In this document: piece by piece, positions 45,027 through 53,666 of the stretch | How positions within the stretch are numbered: the stretch's first letter is position 1 | How the letters are laid out: each line of letters begins with the position of its first letter | From: Saccharospirillaceae bacterium | GTDB lineage: Bacteria; Pseudomonadota; Gammaproteobacteria; Pseudomonadales; Natronospirillaceae | DNA length: 61,586 bases | Reading direction: 5' to 3' | Assembly: GCA_007116635.1 (NCBI GenBank) | Contig: SKIB01000012.1 | Span: forward strand, 1 to 61,586 | Notes under the pieces: model-generated | The model's database searches: none | What the model was told of the DNA's origin: nothing | What the model saw: the letters and a program-made list of their open reading frames with translations, nothing else | Made by a program: the position numbers and the translations under genes

Positions 45027-45989
45027 TTACACCAAGCGCTTAAAGGTATCGTACAGGTCTTGGTTGAAGGGGTTCTTCATGTTTTCGATGGCATCGATGA
45101 TGTCATGGTGCACCAGATGGTTGTTCTGGATACCAACACAACGACCGCCTTCACCCTTGAGCAACAGGTCAACCGCATAGGCGCCCATTTGGCTGGCCAG
45201 AACGCGGTCAAAGGCGCAAGGCGCTCCGCCACGCTGGGTATGGCCAATGATGGTGGCGCGAGTTTCCCAACCGGTGTTTTCTTCAATGCGCTTAGCCAGG
45301 GCATGAGTGTCGGCCATTTTCTCGGTGATGCAGATCATGGCGTGCTTCTTGCCTTTGCGCTCGCCTTCTTTGATGGTTTGGAACAGATGCTGTTCATCAA
45401 AGGGACGCTCGGGGATGATCACATACTCAGCACCACCGGCAACGGCAGCGGATAAGGTAAGGTCGCCGCAGTGGCGGCCCATGATTTCGATCAGCGAGAT
45501 ACGGCGGTGTGAAGAAGAGGTGTCACGCAAGCGATCAATGGCATCCAGGGCGCATTCTAAAGCGGACTGAAAACCAATGGTGAACTCGGTGCCTGGAATG
45601 TCATTGTCGATGGTGCCCGGCAGACCAATGCATGGGAAGCCCATTTCAGTGAGCTTCTTGGCACCCATGTAAGAGCCGTCACCGCCAATCACCACTAAGG
45701 CATCAATATGGTTGGCTTTGAGGTTCTCGATGGCTTGCTGTCGGGTTTCCACTTCACGGAATTGTGGAAAACGCGCCGAGCCTAAGAAGGTGCCACCACG
45801 ATTGAGCAGGTTAGATACGTCATGGCGCTGCAGCGGAATCATGCGGTTTTCAAATAGGCCGAGGTAGCCATCCTGTATGCCTACCACTTCTAAACCCTTG
45901 TCCATGGCACTGCGAGCTACGGCACGAATAGCTGCGTTCATGCCGGGAGCGTCACCACCACTGGTTAGTATGCCGATTTTTTTTACCAT
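45027..45989 (-). CDS. pfkA: ATP-dependent 6-phosphofructokinase
   Basis: Phosphorylates fructose-6-phosphate to fructose-1,6-bisphosphate, the committed step of glycolysis. The 320-residue chain has the standard blocks: [41 protein letters not shown] with the catalytic Asp, and [12 protein letters not shown]. Length is that of allosteric bacterial PFK-1. Pseudomonas species lack this enzyme, which argues against that genus. GAGGTGA precedes the ATG, and a TATAAT promoter element lies about 55 bases upstream. Confidence 0.97.
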   Translation of the reverse strand: MVKKIGILTSGGDAPGMNAAIRAVARSAMDKGLEVVGIQDGYLGLFENRMIPLQRHDVSNLLNRGGTFLGSARFPQFREVETRQQAIENLKANHIDALVVIGGDGSYMGAKKLTEMGFPCIGLPGTIDNDIPGTEFTIGFQSALECALDAIDRLRDTSSSHRRISLIEIMGRHCGDLTLSAAVAGGAEYVIIPERPFDEQHLFQTIKEGERKGKKHAMICITEKMADTHALAKRIEENTGWETRATIIGHTQRGGAPCAFDRVLASQMGAYAVDLLLKGEGGRCVGIQNNHLVHHDIIDAIENMKNPFNQDLYDTFKRLV

Positions 45990-46042
45990 AAATCACCTCA
46001 ATTATGTGTTGGGCCATAGAGCAGTCTGAGAATTGGTGAGCA

Positions 46043-46048
46043 TTATAC
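46043..46048 (-). promoter_or_regulatory. -10 element (TATAAT) upstream of pfkA
   Basis: An exact TATAAT on the minus strand, about 55 bases before the pfkA ATG. At 17-base spacing the -35 would be GGCACA, a weak match. The 218-base fusA/pfkA gap otherwise holds only the fusA terminator. Confidence 0.5.
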
Positions 46049-46169
46049 TACTTTTGCTCAGGCTTGTGCCGAGCTAGATCAATAACCCTAGCCTAGTGGA
46101 GTATTGTTGCAATTATGCTGGCAAAGCTTGGACGACCTTGCTTGGAAACAGAGCCTATTGGCAGGGCAT

Positions 46170-46197
46170 AAAAAAACCAGCCGAAGCTGGTTTTTTT
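46170..46197 (-). terminator. intrinsic terminator of the EF-G paralogue gene
   Basis: AAAAAAACCAGC-CGAA-GCTGGTTTTTTT: a 5-bp G/C stem with a tetraloop flanked by seven A and seven T, able to act in either direction. It lies 11 bases after the fusA stop. Confidence 0.88.
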
Positions 46198-46207
46198 CAC
46201 AAGCGGA

Positions 46208-48301
46208 TTACTTGTTCTTTTCTTCTTTACGTTTCTTGGCTTCAGCAATAACAGTCTCGGCCACGTTTTGTGGGCAAGGAGAGTAGTGGCTGAACTCCAT
46301 AGAGAACTGACCACGACCAGAAGTCATGGTACGCAGCTGGCCAATGTAGCCGAACATTTCTGACAGGGGTACATCTGCTTTAACCCGTACACCAGTTGCA
46401 CCAGGCTCTTGGTCCTTGATCATGCCACGGCGACGGTTGAGGTCACCAATGACATCACCAACGTGATCTTCAGGGGTGAAAACATCAACCTTCATCACTG
46501 GTTCAAGAATCTGAGGTGCTGCTTTAGGGATGGATTGGCGGAATGCGCCCTTAGCCGCCAATTCGAAGGCGATGGCAGAAGAGTCAACGGCGTGGAAGCC
46601 ACCATCGAATACTTCAATCTCAACGTCTAGTACAGGGTAACCGGCCAAGACGCCTTGTTGCATCATTTCTTCGAAGCCTTTTTGAATGGCAGGGAAGAAT
46701 TCCTTAGGTACTGTACCGCCCACTACTGTGGTGCTGAAGCTGAAACCAGAACCTTGCTCACCAGGACGGATGCGATAATCGATCTTACCAAATTGACCCG
46801 AACCACCAGATTGCTTCTTGTGGGTGTAGCTGTCTTCTACAGGGCTGGTAATGGTTTCACGGTAAGCTACCTGTGGTTGACCCACAACCAGTTCGATACC
46901 ATAGGTACGCTTGAGAATATCGACCTTAATATCAAGGTGAAGCTCACCCATGCCTTTAAGAATGGTTTCGCCAGACTCTTGATCGGTCTCAACCTGGAAA
47001 GTTGGGTCTTCAGACACCAGTTTACCAATGGCAATACCCATTTTCTCTGCACCGCCCTTGTCTTTTGGTGCAACAGCAATGGAAATTACTGGCTCAGGGA
47101 AGATCATTGGCTCAAGGGTGCACTCATTGTTTGGATCGCACAGAGTGTGACCAGTTTTAACGTTCTTCATGCCGACGATGGCGATGATGTCACCGGCAGA
47201 AGCAGAGGTGATTTCGTTACGCTCATCAGCGTGCATTTCGCACATACGGCCGATACGTTCGGTTTTACCCGTGGCTGAGTTCAGGATGGTATCACCCTTG
47301 TTCAGCTTGCCAGAGTACAGACGTACGAAGGTCAGGGCGCCGAAACGGTCGTCCATGATTTTGAACGCCAGAGCGCGCAGTGGCTCATCGGCAGAAACAG
47401 TGGCAACCTCACCCGTTGGCTCACCGGTCTCGGTGTCTGTCAGCGGCTGAGGGTTAACCTCTGTTGGGCTTGGCAGATAATCGACAACGGCATTAAGAAT
47501 AAGTTGAATGCCCTTGTTTTTGTAGGCTGAGCCACAGAAAGTAGGGAAGAACTCTAGATCACGAGTACCTTTGCGGATACAGGCTTTAAGCTGTTCGATG
47601 CTAGGTGTTTCGCCTTCCATGTAGGCCATCATCAGCTCATCGTCCATTTCAACAGCGGTTTCGACAAGCTCTTGGTGGTACTGCTCAACCTTGTCAACCA
47701 AGTCAGCGGGTACTTCTTGTTCGCTGTAGTTTTCTGGAAGGCCAGAATCGTCCCAAACATAGGCTTTCTTAGTAAGCACGTCAACGACACCGACGAAATC
47801 ATCTTCGATGCCAATTGGCAGGGTCATCACCAATGGCTTGGCAGCCAATACGTTGCGCACTTGGTCAACAACGCGGTAAAAGTCAGCACCGATGCGGTCC
47901 AGCTTGTTAACGAAAATCAAACGAGCCACTTTAGAATCGTTTGCGTAACGCCAGTTGGTTTCTGACTGAGGCTCAACACCACCAGAACCACAGAATACAC
48001 CGATACCACCGTCCAGAACTTTTAAAGAACGGTAAACTTCAACGGTGAAGTCAACGTGTCCAGGAGTATCAATAACGTTGAGGCGGTGATCGTTCCAGAA
48101 ACAGGTAGTGGCAGCAGACTGAATGGTAATGCCGCGCTCTGCTTCCTGTTCCATGAAGTCGGTAGTGGTAGAACCATCATGAGTGTCACCAAGCTTGTGG
48201 ATTTTACCTGTAAGTTTCAGGATACGCTCAGTGGTGGTGGTCTTACCCGCGTCTACGTGGGCAAAAATACCAATGTTTCTGTATTTTGCTAGTTCAGTCA
48301 T
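46208..48301 (-). CDS. fusA2: elongation factor G paralogue (stand-alone EF-G, FusA2 type)
   Basis: 697-residue translational GTPase with all five EF-G domains: P-loop [13 protein letters not shown], switch [24 protein letters not shown], domain [12 protein letters not shown], and domain [15 protein letters not shown]. It is not within an rpsL-rpsG-fusA-tuf operon, and its wording ([32 protein letters not shown]) matches the second EF-G found in Vibrio, Shewanella and Pseudomonas. Such paralogues can act mainly in ribosome recycling or as slower translocases; which applies here is not known. A perfect palindrome lies about 50 bases upstream and may be an operator. Confidence 0.9.
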   Translation of the reverse strand: MTELAKYRNIGIFAHVDAGKTTTTERILKLTGKIHKLGDTHDGSTTTDFMEQEAERGITIQSAATTCFWNDHRLNVIDTPGHVDFTVEVYRSLKVLDGGIGVFCGSGGVEPQSETNWRYANDSKVARLIFVNKLDRIGADFYRVVDQVRNVLAAKPLVMTLPIGIEDDFVGVVDVLTKKAYVWDDSGLPENYSEQEVPADLVDKVEQYHQELVETAVEMDDELMMAYMEGETPSIEQLKACIRKGTRDLEFFPTFCGSAYKNKGIQLILNAVVDYLPSPTEVNPQPLTDTETGEPTGEVATVSADEPLRALAFKIMDDRFGALTFVRLYSGKLNKGDTILNSATGKTERIGRMCEMHADERNEITSASAGDIIAIVGMKNVKTGHTLCDPNNECTLEPMIFPEPVISIAVAPKDKGGAEKMGIAIGKLVSEDPTFQVETDQESGETILKGMGELHLDIKVDILKRTYGIELVVGQPQVAYRETITSPVEDSYTHKKQSGGSGQFGKIDYRIRPGEQGSGFSFSTTVVGGTVPKEFFPAIQKGFEEMMQQGVLAGYPVLDVEIEVFDGGFHAVDSSAIAFELAAKGAFRQSIPKAAPQILEPVMKVDVFTPEDHVGDVIGDLNRRRGMIKDQEPGATGVRVKADVPLSEMFGYIGQLRTMTSGRGQFSMEFSHYSPCPQNVAETVIAEAKKRKEEKNK

Positions 48302-48558
48302 TGCTGCTCTCGGCTTTCAGAGTTTAAAAATCGTGGGTGGTCATAGTTTAGGCAAATAATTATGACAATTATTTGCCAAGGCAGCTTTAAATAGCAACAC
48401 AGCCTACCCACAAGTGAAATTAAGGCGGTGGATTCTAACACAAGCTCAGAGCCAAGGTTAAGATGGACCTTAGAAAAATTGTCTAAAAAACGGTCATGGC
48501 CATTAAAAACCAGGTATAAACCGGAATTACGATGACCATCCTTGGCTCAAGGCTTGGT
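48302..48558. other. 257-base gap between fusA2 and the histidine kinase gene, with a perfect palindrome
   Basis: Both flanking genes are on the minus strand. GGCAAATAATT (48351-48361) and AATTATTTGCC (48367-48377) form a perfect 11-bp inverted repeat around ATGAC, in the presumed fusA2 promoter or leader. The shape (AT-rich dyad, short spacer) suits a dimeric regulator. I see no small gene and no classical terminator for the upstream kinase gene. Confidence 0.5.
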
Positions 48559-49953
48559 TTAAGATGAATAATCAGAGTCTTTTTTATGCAGAAGAAGGCG
48601 AACCCTCAGGCCAGGGCTTTCGCTCTGTAGCAACAGCTCTGCTTGGTGCAACTCAGCCACTACCTTGACTAACGACAGACCCAGGCCATTGCCTGCTGAA
48701 TTACGGTGCGACTCCATGCGGTAAAATCGATCAAAAACCTTGCTTTGCTCCTCTTCTGGAATGCCAGGGCCACCATCCAAGACCTCGACACACCAAAGGT
48801 ATGGGCCATGCTCGGTGAGGCTAACCTGAATTTTACCCTGCTCAGGGGTGTACTTGATGGCATTATCCAGCAGGTTGCTGAGGGTCTGGAACAGAAGGTC
48901 AACATCACCCTGGGTGGCCGCGTTGACCAGTTGGCAATTAAACAGCAGCTCTTGTTCACGGTCCTCGGCCAGGGGTTCGTACAGCTCACAGATGTCGGTC
49001 ACCAGCGGAACTAAGTCGACAGGCTCACGGCGAATGATCAGCCGACCTGCTTCCAGACGCGATAGACGCAGCAGGCCATTAAAGATCGACAGCATGCGGT
49101 CAGCTTCATGGATCACATCATCGATGTCATCTTTACTGGCTTGATGATGCAGCAGTTCCAAGCGGCTACGCAGCCGAGTTAGGGGTGTTTTTAGATCATG
49201 AGCAATGTTATCTGACACTCGGTGAATGCCGCCCATCAGCCTTTGGATCTGATCCAGCATGTCATTGATGCGCGTGGCAAGTATGTCGTAATCGTCGTTT
49301 CGACCAGAAAGGGGCACCCGCATATTGAGGTCGCCCTGCATGATTTGACTGCAGGTTTGGTTGACCAAATTAAGTCTAACCAGGGTTTTACGAGTAATGA
49401 CCAAGGAACCAAAAATTGCCAGTAACAGTGTACTGCCGAGACCATACAATAGAGCTGTGCGCATGGCGTTATTTACACGTTCAAGGTAATCTGCTTCAAG
49501 GCCTAGGCGAATGAAGCGCCCTGATCCTAGGCTGAGTTCTTTCCAGGCAATCAGGCTATTGCCACCACTGTAGATGATGGGTAACAGCTGCATTTGCGCG
49601 CCTGAGATGTCCCAGCGAGGATCATCTTTAACCAAAAACAATTGACCCTCAGTGGGCACGCTGATAGTAACTGTTTCCTCAGGGGTGACAAACTGCACCA
49701 TCCTTTGTCCGGGTGGGCGCTGATTCCAACGCTCTAACAATGAAAAGATACTGCCATGTTGCACCAGCTCTTGACGCAAGAAAGCCAACTCACGGTCAAG
49801 CTGGGCTTCCATTTGGCTTAGGAGAGTAGAGCGGATCAACAAATAGAGCATCAATAGGAGGCAGGCAACTGCCCCCCAAAGCATACTGATAACCAGTAAC
49901 GCAAAGCGAAAACTGGAGCTACGAATCAGCGACAAAATCCGCAGAGAGGACAT
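48559..49953 (-). CDS. membrane sensor histidine kinase (HAMP, HisKA, HATPase)
   Basis: 464 residues from the ATG at 49953 (a GTG nine bases earlier is possible). TM1 is near 19-41, then a periplasmic domain of about 125 residues, TM2 near 168-188, HAMP, and HisKA with His252 in DNIAHDLKTPLTRLRSR. The HATPase domain has N-box LSNLLDNAIKYTP, G1 DGGPGI and G2 GNGLGLSLV. The H-box DLKTPL is typical of the CusS/QseC-like class. It overlaps the response regulator gene by 35 bases, so the two are a coupled pair. The stimulus is not apparent. Confidence 0.94.
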   Translation of the reverse strand: MSSLRILSLIRSSSFRFALLVISMLWGAVACLLLMLYLLIRSTLLSQMEAQLDRELAFLRQELVQHGSIFSLLERWNQRPPGQRMVQFVTPEETVTISVPTEGQLFLVKDDPRWDISGAQMQLLPIIYSGGNSLIAWKELSLGSGRFIRLGLEADYLERVNNAMRTALLYGLGSTLLLAIFGSLVITRKTLVRLNLVNQTCSQIMQGDLNMRVPLSGRNDDYDILATRINDMLDQIQRLMGGIHRVSDNIAHDLKTPLTRLRSRLELLHHQASKDDIDDVIHEADRMLSIFNGLLRLSRLEAGRLIIRREPVDLVPLVTDICELYEPLAEDREQELLFNCQLVNAATQGDVDLLFQTLSNLLDNAIKYTPEQGKIQVSLTEHGPYLWCVEVLDGGPGIPEEEQSKVFDRFYRMESHRNSAGNGLGLSLVKVVAELHQAELLLQSESPGLRVRLLLHKKDSDYSS

Positions 49954-50608
49954 AGCCGGCACCCCGAACGGTATGGATTAATTTTGGCTCGTAATCACGA
50001 TCAATTTTTTGCCGTAAACGGGAAATGTGCACGTCAATAACATTGGTCTGAGGGTCGAAATTATAATCCCAAACGTTCTCCAATAGCATGTTACGAGTAA
50101 CGATTTGGCCCTCATGGCGCATTAAATATTCGAGAAGTCGCATCTCGCGCTGCTGTAAGTGGATCTTTTTCTGCTCGCGGTAGGCCTGACGCTTAACCAG
50201 ATCAATGCGCAGGTTAGCAACCTGAAGCTCGGTCACTTCACGAGTTTCGATTTTGCGCCTTGAGAGCGCATCCAGACGTGCCAGCAGCTCAGGAAAGGCG
50301 AAGGGCTTGGTCAGGTAGTCATCACCACCCGCAGTTAGGCCTTCAACCCTTTGGTCGACTTCACCTAGGGCGCTGAGCAGCAATACTGGGGTTTCGTCCT
50401 GTTCTTGGCGTAGCTTGCGCACGATGTCCAGGCCGTCCATGCTGGGCAGCATGCGATCGACAATCAACACATCGTAATGGCCTTTTTGTGCCCGCTCCAA
50501 GCCTTCTTTGCCGTCAGGGCTGTGCTCAATGCTGTGCCCTTGCTGCTGCAAGCCCTTAACCAGTGACTGGGCGACGGTCAGATCGTCTTCAATAATCAGT
50601 AATTTCAT
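49919..50608 (-). CDS. OmpR/PhoB-family response regulator
   Basis: 229 residues: a receiver domain with acidic pair Asp8/Asp9, phospho-acceptor Asp51 (LIVDRMLPSMDGLD), switch Ser in LLLSALGEVD and Lys in YLTKPFAF, then a winged-helix DNA-binding domain (about 130-225) with LLEYLMRHEGQIVTRNMLLE and NVIDVHISRLRQKID. AGGAGG precedes the ATG. Two direct copies of GTGTTAACATTA 30-65 bases upstream may be its own binding sites. Its regulon cannot be read from this window; a divergent MATE transporter is one candidate. Confidence 0.95.
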   Translation of the reverse strand: MKLLIIEDDLTVAQSLVKGLQQQGHSIEHSPDGKEGLERAQKGHYDVLIVDRMLPSMDGLDIVRKLRQEQDETPVLLLSALGEVDQRVEGLTAGGDDYLTKPFAFPELLARLDALSRRKIETREVTELQVANLRIDLVKRQAYREQKKIHLQQREMRLLEYLMRHEGQIVTRNMLLENVWDYNFDPQTNVIDVHISRLRQKIDRDYEPKLIHTVRGAGYVLSADFVADS

Positions 50609-51004
50609 GCTGCCCTCCTAGGGAGTAGTTTGTGCAAGTGTTAACATTAACTCCGGTACAGGTGTTAACATTACCAACCTTCTGCGATCATACCAGTAGT
50701 TCAGCAAGAAGCTAATTACCGACAAGAAAGGCTGTTTTTTGTACAGTGGTTCTCTGGCGGCCATCTGAAAGCTAGCTAGAGAAGCATGCAACCCTGGTGG
50801 TTTGCAGCGCAGTGGGCAAGCTTAATCCTAGGCAGTTAAATCTGGGTGACTGCGCTAGCTGCGCAAAATCTTCTCCATTGTTCGGCCCTTGGCCAATTCA
50901 TCCACCAGCTTATCCAGATAAAACGGACAAACGGTCGCAAAGCTCACTAGGGCTGGGTCAAGATTGGCTCTATACTGTGCGGCCCAATGTTTGGAATCTT
51001 AGCT
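50609..51004. other. 396-base divergent gap between the response regulator and MATE genes
   Basis: It holds the GTGTTAACATTA direct repeats near the regulator gene and a TATACT hexamer close to the MATE start, with no good -35. An imperfect CTG-N9-CAG at 50732-50746 is one base short for a LexA box. A frame at 50797-51027 has no recognisable product and runs into the MATE gene; I do not call it. Confidence 0.5.
50638..50673. promoter_or_regulatory. two direct repeats GTGTTAACATTA upstream of the two-component operon
   Basis: Exact 12-bp copies at 50638-50649 and 50662-50673, 24 bases start to start, each containing the palindrome TGTTAACA. They lie just upstream of the response regulator ATG at 50608 and are plausible regulator-binding sites, perhaps autoregulatory. 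Confidence 0.5.
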
Positions 51005-52363
51005 ATGTCCGACACCAGCCGCATTAACCACGCGCTGCAAAGCCCGATCCTGCCGACCTTTTTCCGCTATTGGTTGCCGTCCTTGTTTGGTTTGCTGGCC
51101 ATGTCGACCGCCAATATTGTTGATGGCCTGTTCATTGGCAATCTGGTGGGTGGCCATGCCTTAGCGGCGCTGAACCTGATCATTCCCTTTTTTGGTTTGC
51201 TCTTTGGTCTTACCTTTATGCTCACCATGGGTGGCTCGGTGCGCGCAGGTAAGTACCTAGGGGAGGGCGATCCTCAGGCGGCCAGTAATATTTTCTCCAA
51301 GACCCTGATGCTGGTGTTACTGCTGGCTCTAGTGGTGACGGTGCTGGGCTATCTGTATCAAGACTGGCTGCTGCGAGCCCTTGGTGGCAACGACGAGCTG
51401 TTGCCCCTGATGCGGAGCTATTGGCGCATCACCCTGCTCTTTGTTTGGACTCAGCTGGTCACCGTGGTGCTGTACTTTTTTGTCCGGGTCGATGGTTTTC
51501 CCAACCTGGCCGCAGGCGCGCTGGCCCTTGGCGCGCTGGTCAATATTGTGCTGGATTGGCTGTTCATTGCCCATCTGGGCTGGGGCTTGGCCGGTGCGGC
51601 CTGGGCGACGGGCATTTCTCAAGCCTTGCCCATGCTGGTGTTGCTTAGTTACCTGTTTCGCGCCGACAAGCATTTGCATTTTCGTTGGCGGCAGCGTCAG
51701 TGGTCGGAGCTGTTTCGTTCGGCCTTTAATGGCTTGAGTGAGTTTGTTAACGAGGTGTCGGGCTCCATTTTGGCGCTGTTGCTTAATTGGCTGTTCATCA
51801 CTCGTTATGGTGTCGAGGGTGTGGCCGCCATCACCGTGCTTAACTACCTGCTGGTGGTGGGCATGATGCTGGTGTTTTCCATGGCTGATACCTGCTCGGT
51901 CTTTGTTAGCCAGAATTACGGTGCTCGCCAGCAGCGGCGCATTGAGCAGTATCTGCGCACCTTGGCGGCTACGGCCTTGCTGGTGGCAGGCTTCTGTATT
52001 GCCATACTGCTGGGCTTCAGTGAGATCCTGGTGCTGGCCTTTTTACCTGCAGAAGAAACCGAGATCGCTGCCTTGGCGGTGTCCTTGATTTGGCTGATCT
52101 GGCCGCTGTTTTTGGTCAATGGCTTTACCATGATCATCAGTGCTTATTTAACGGCGCTGCAGCTTGCGCTGCAGTCGTCGAGCATCGCCTTGGCAAGAGC
52201 GCTGGTGTTGCCGGTGCTCCTGCTGTTGTTGCTCTACTTCTTGTTGCCAGAATGGCCCTTCATCATAGCCTTGCCGCTGGCCGAAGTACTGAGCTTTATT
52301 TGGGCGCTTTGGCTGCTAGGCCGCTATTCGCCCAAACGGATGCTGGCTCAGCCTCAGGTTTGA
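51005..52363 (+). CDS. MATE family multidrug/metabolite efflux transporter
   Basis: About 452 residues, 12 predicted transmembrane helices in two six-helix halves, typical of MATE exporters driven by sodium or proton gradients. The first helix block has NIVDGLFIGNLVGGHALAALNL, a MatE hallmark; VSQNYGARQQRRIEQYL lies in the second half. An ATG at 50987 would add six residues; neither start has a good ribosome-binding site, and homologues favour the shorter form. It is divergent from the two-component system. The substrate is unknown. Confidence 0.9.
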   Translation: MSDTSRINHALQSPILPTFFRYWLPSLFGLLAMSTANIVDGLFIGNLVGGHALAALNLIIPFFGLLFGLTFMLTMGGSVRAGKYLGEGDPQAASNIFSKTLMLVLLLALVVTVLGYLYQDWLLRALGGNDELLPLMRSYWRITLLFVWTQLVTVVLYFFVRVDGFPNLAAGALALGALVNIVLDWLFIAHLGWGLAGAAWATGISQALPMLVLLSYLFRADKHLHFRWRQRQWSELFRSAFNGLSEFVNEVSGSILALLLNWLFITRYGVEGVAAITVLNYLLVVGMMLVFSMADTCSVFVSQNYGARQQRRIEQYLRTLAATALLVAGFCIAILLGFSEILVLAFLPAEETEIAALAVSLIWLIWPLFLVNGFTMIISAYLTALQLALQSSSIALARALVLPVLLLLLLYFLLPEWPFIIALPLAEVLSFIWALWLLGRYSPKRMLAQPQV

Positions 52364-52445
52364 GTAGGCTTGCTGTAGGCCCTAGGATGTCCAGCCTTAC
52401 TGCCAGTAACTGGCGCAGTCGCAGGGTCTTTGAGGCGTGGCGGAG

Positions 52446-52467
52446 ATCCTGCGACGTCGCGCAGGAT
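52446..52467. repeat. perfect 8-bp hairpin, possible dispersed palindromic element
   Basis: ATCCTGCG (52446-52453) pairs with CGCAGGAT (52460-52467) in the 143-base gap between the convergent MATE and rdgB genes. It has no T-run. Its form resembles dispersed palindromic elements that end in CGCAGGATGACG. A second small stem, GGGG-CAAAA-CCCC at 52488-52500, lies nearer the rdgB stop and may end that transcript. Confidence 0.4.
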
Positions 52468-52506
52468 GACGGGCACATGCAGCTTAAGGGGCAAAACCCC
52501 GGACCG

Positions 52507-53112
52507 TTAAGCGCTTTGCCAGGCCGCCAGTAGTTGTTCCATGGCGCGTCCACGATGGCTCAGCTTGGCTTTTTGCACCTTGTCGAGCTGGGCTGCGGTT
52601 TGCTGCAGTTCAGGCAGGTAGAACACCGGGTCATAGCCAAAGCCGCTTTCGCCTTGAGGGGGGACGATTTCGCCTGGCCATTGGCCTTGACCCAGCCAGG
52701 GCAGGGGGTCTTGACCGTGCTGCACATAGGCCAGGGCACAGACGAAGTAGGCTTGGCGCTCAATGCCTGTGAAACCAGCCATGCGTTCGAGCAGTAACTG
52801 GTAATTGCGCTGGTCATTGGCCTCAGGGCCGGCGTAGCGCGCGCTGTAAATGCCGGGCTCGCCTTTTAGGGCGGGCACAACCAAGCCCGAATCGTCGGCC
52901 AGCGCAGGCAGGCCAGAGGCTTGGCTGGCGGCGCGTGCTTTGAGAATGGCGTTTTCGACAAAGCTGAGTCCGGTTTCTTCCGGCGCGGGCAGGCCAAGTT
53001 CGGCCAGGCCCAAGACGTTGATGCTCAGGGGCTCAAGTAGCAGTTGCAACTCTTTGATTTTGCCTTGGTTGTGGCTGGCCAGTACCAGTTGTTCGGGGCG
53101 TGCAAGGGTCAT
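52507..53112 (-). CDS. rdgB: RdgB/HAM1 family dITP/XTP pyrophosphatase
   Basis: Hydrolyses non-canonical purine triphosphates (dITP, XTP, ITP) to keep them out of nucleic acids. The 201-residue form begins MTLARPEQLVLASHNQGKIKEL, with the substrate-binding SHNQGKIKE motif, ADDSGLVVPAL and the C-terminal KAKLSHRGRAMEQL. The ATG at 53112 has AGGAT upstream; the frame opens seven codons earlier with a TTG. It follows the DUF4426 gene across a gap filled by 15-bp repeats. In Pseudomonas it sits in the same place, next to DUF4426 and metW. Confidence 0.95.
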   Translation of the reverse strand: MTLARPEQLVLASHNQGKIKELQLLLEPLSINVLGLAELGLPAPEETGLSFVENAILKARAASQASGLPALADDSGLVVPALKGEPGIYSARYAGPEANDQRNYQLLLERMAGFTGIERQAYFVCALAYVQHGQDPLPWLGQGQWPGEIVPPQGESGFGYDPVFYLPELQQTAAQLDKVQKAKLSHRGRAMEQLLAAWQSA

Positions 53113-53134
53113 GGGGCATCCTAGATTTGGCAAA

Positions 53135-53209
53135 GATTAACGGGCAAAGGATTAACGGATAAGTGATTTACAGGCTAGCGATTCACAGACTAACGATTAA
53201 CAGCATAGA
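53135..53209. repeat. five degenerate 15-bp tandem repeats spanning the DUF4426 stop codon
   Basis: Units at 53135, 53150, 53165, 53180 and 53195 all begin GATT(A/T/C)ACrG. On the coding (minus) strand they read TATGCTGTTAATCGT, TAGTCTGTGAATCGC, TAGCCTGTAAATCAC and so on: the last five codons of the gene (YAVNR) followed by decayed in-frame copies (SVNR, PVNH, SVNP, PVNL) beyond the stop. Confidence 0.85.
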
Positions 53210-53666
53210 CCCGTTGCTCAAAGTTCAGGGTCCAGCTGCGCTCGCTGCCTTCAGGTTGCACTTCCACGCGAAAGCGAATGGGCTCGCGTGCGGTGTAGGG
53301 GAAGTCATCCAAATAATAGATGCCCAAGCCTTCGCGCACTTCGGTCAGGCGCAATGGGAATTGTTGGCCAATGAGGTTGCGGCGAATGCCGCTGATTTCA
53401 GCAGGCACCGGCATGGGCACGCCGTCCACCATGCGGGTCACCGACAGGTTGAGGTAGGCGCGCCGATCCGAGCGTGGTAGGCCATATTGCTCAGCAAACT
53501 CTGGCCTCAGACTGGCGGTCGACAGCGCCATGTAATGCAACTGGTACTCGCCAAAATTGAGGCTCTGCCCGGCCTTGGCCGGTAGAGCCAAGACAGCGAG
53601 CACAGCCAAAGCCAGCAGCAGTTGGGTTATTGAGCGCAGACGAGGCAAGGAATTTAGGCTTGGCAT
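53190..53666 (-). CDS. DUF4426 periplasmic protein
   Basis: 158 residues with a signal peptide (about 1-32, ...ALPAKA) and a compact beta-rich domain with no known function: [27 protein letters not shown] and [18 protein letters not shown] fit the DUF4426 family. It lies between metX-metW and rdgB, as in Pseudomonas. Its start overlaps the metX-metW stop by 13 bases. The C-terminus ends in VNR within a 15-bp tandem repeat array that continues past the stop. Confidence 0.85.
   Translation of the reverse strand: MPSLNSLPRLRSITQLLLALAVLAVLALPAKAGQSLNFGEYQLHYMALSTASLRPEFAEQYGLPRSDRRAYLNLSVTRMVDGVPMPVPAEISGIRRNLIGQQFPLRLTEVREGLGIYYLDDFPYTAREPIRFRVEVQPEGSERSWTLNFEQRVYAVNR

Noticed and set aside
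46655-47278. 207-codon open frame antisense to fusA2
   Set aside because: It mirrors a highly conserved GTPase gene and shows no protein features of its own.
50732-50746. LexA-like CTG...CAG in the MATE/response-regulator gap
   Set aside because: The spacer is nine bases; a LexA site needs ten, and the flanks do not match. The recN site is far better.
50797-51027. Small open frame (76 codons) ahead of the MATE gene
   Set aside because: No ribosome-binding site, overlaps the MATE start in another frame and resembles no protein.
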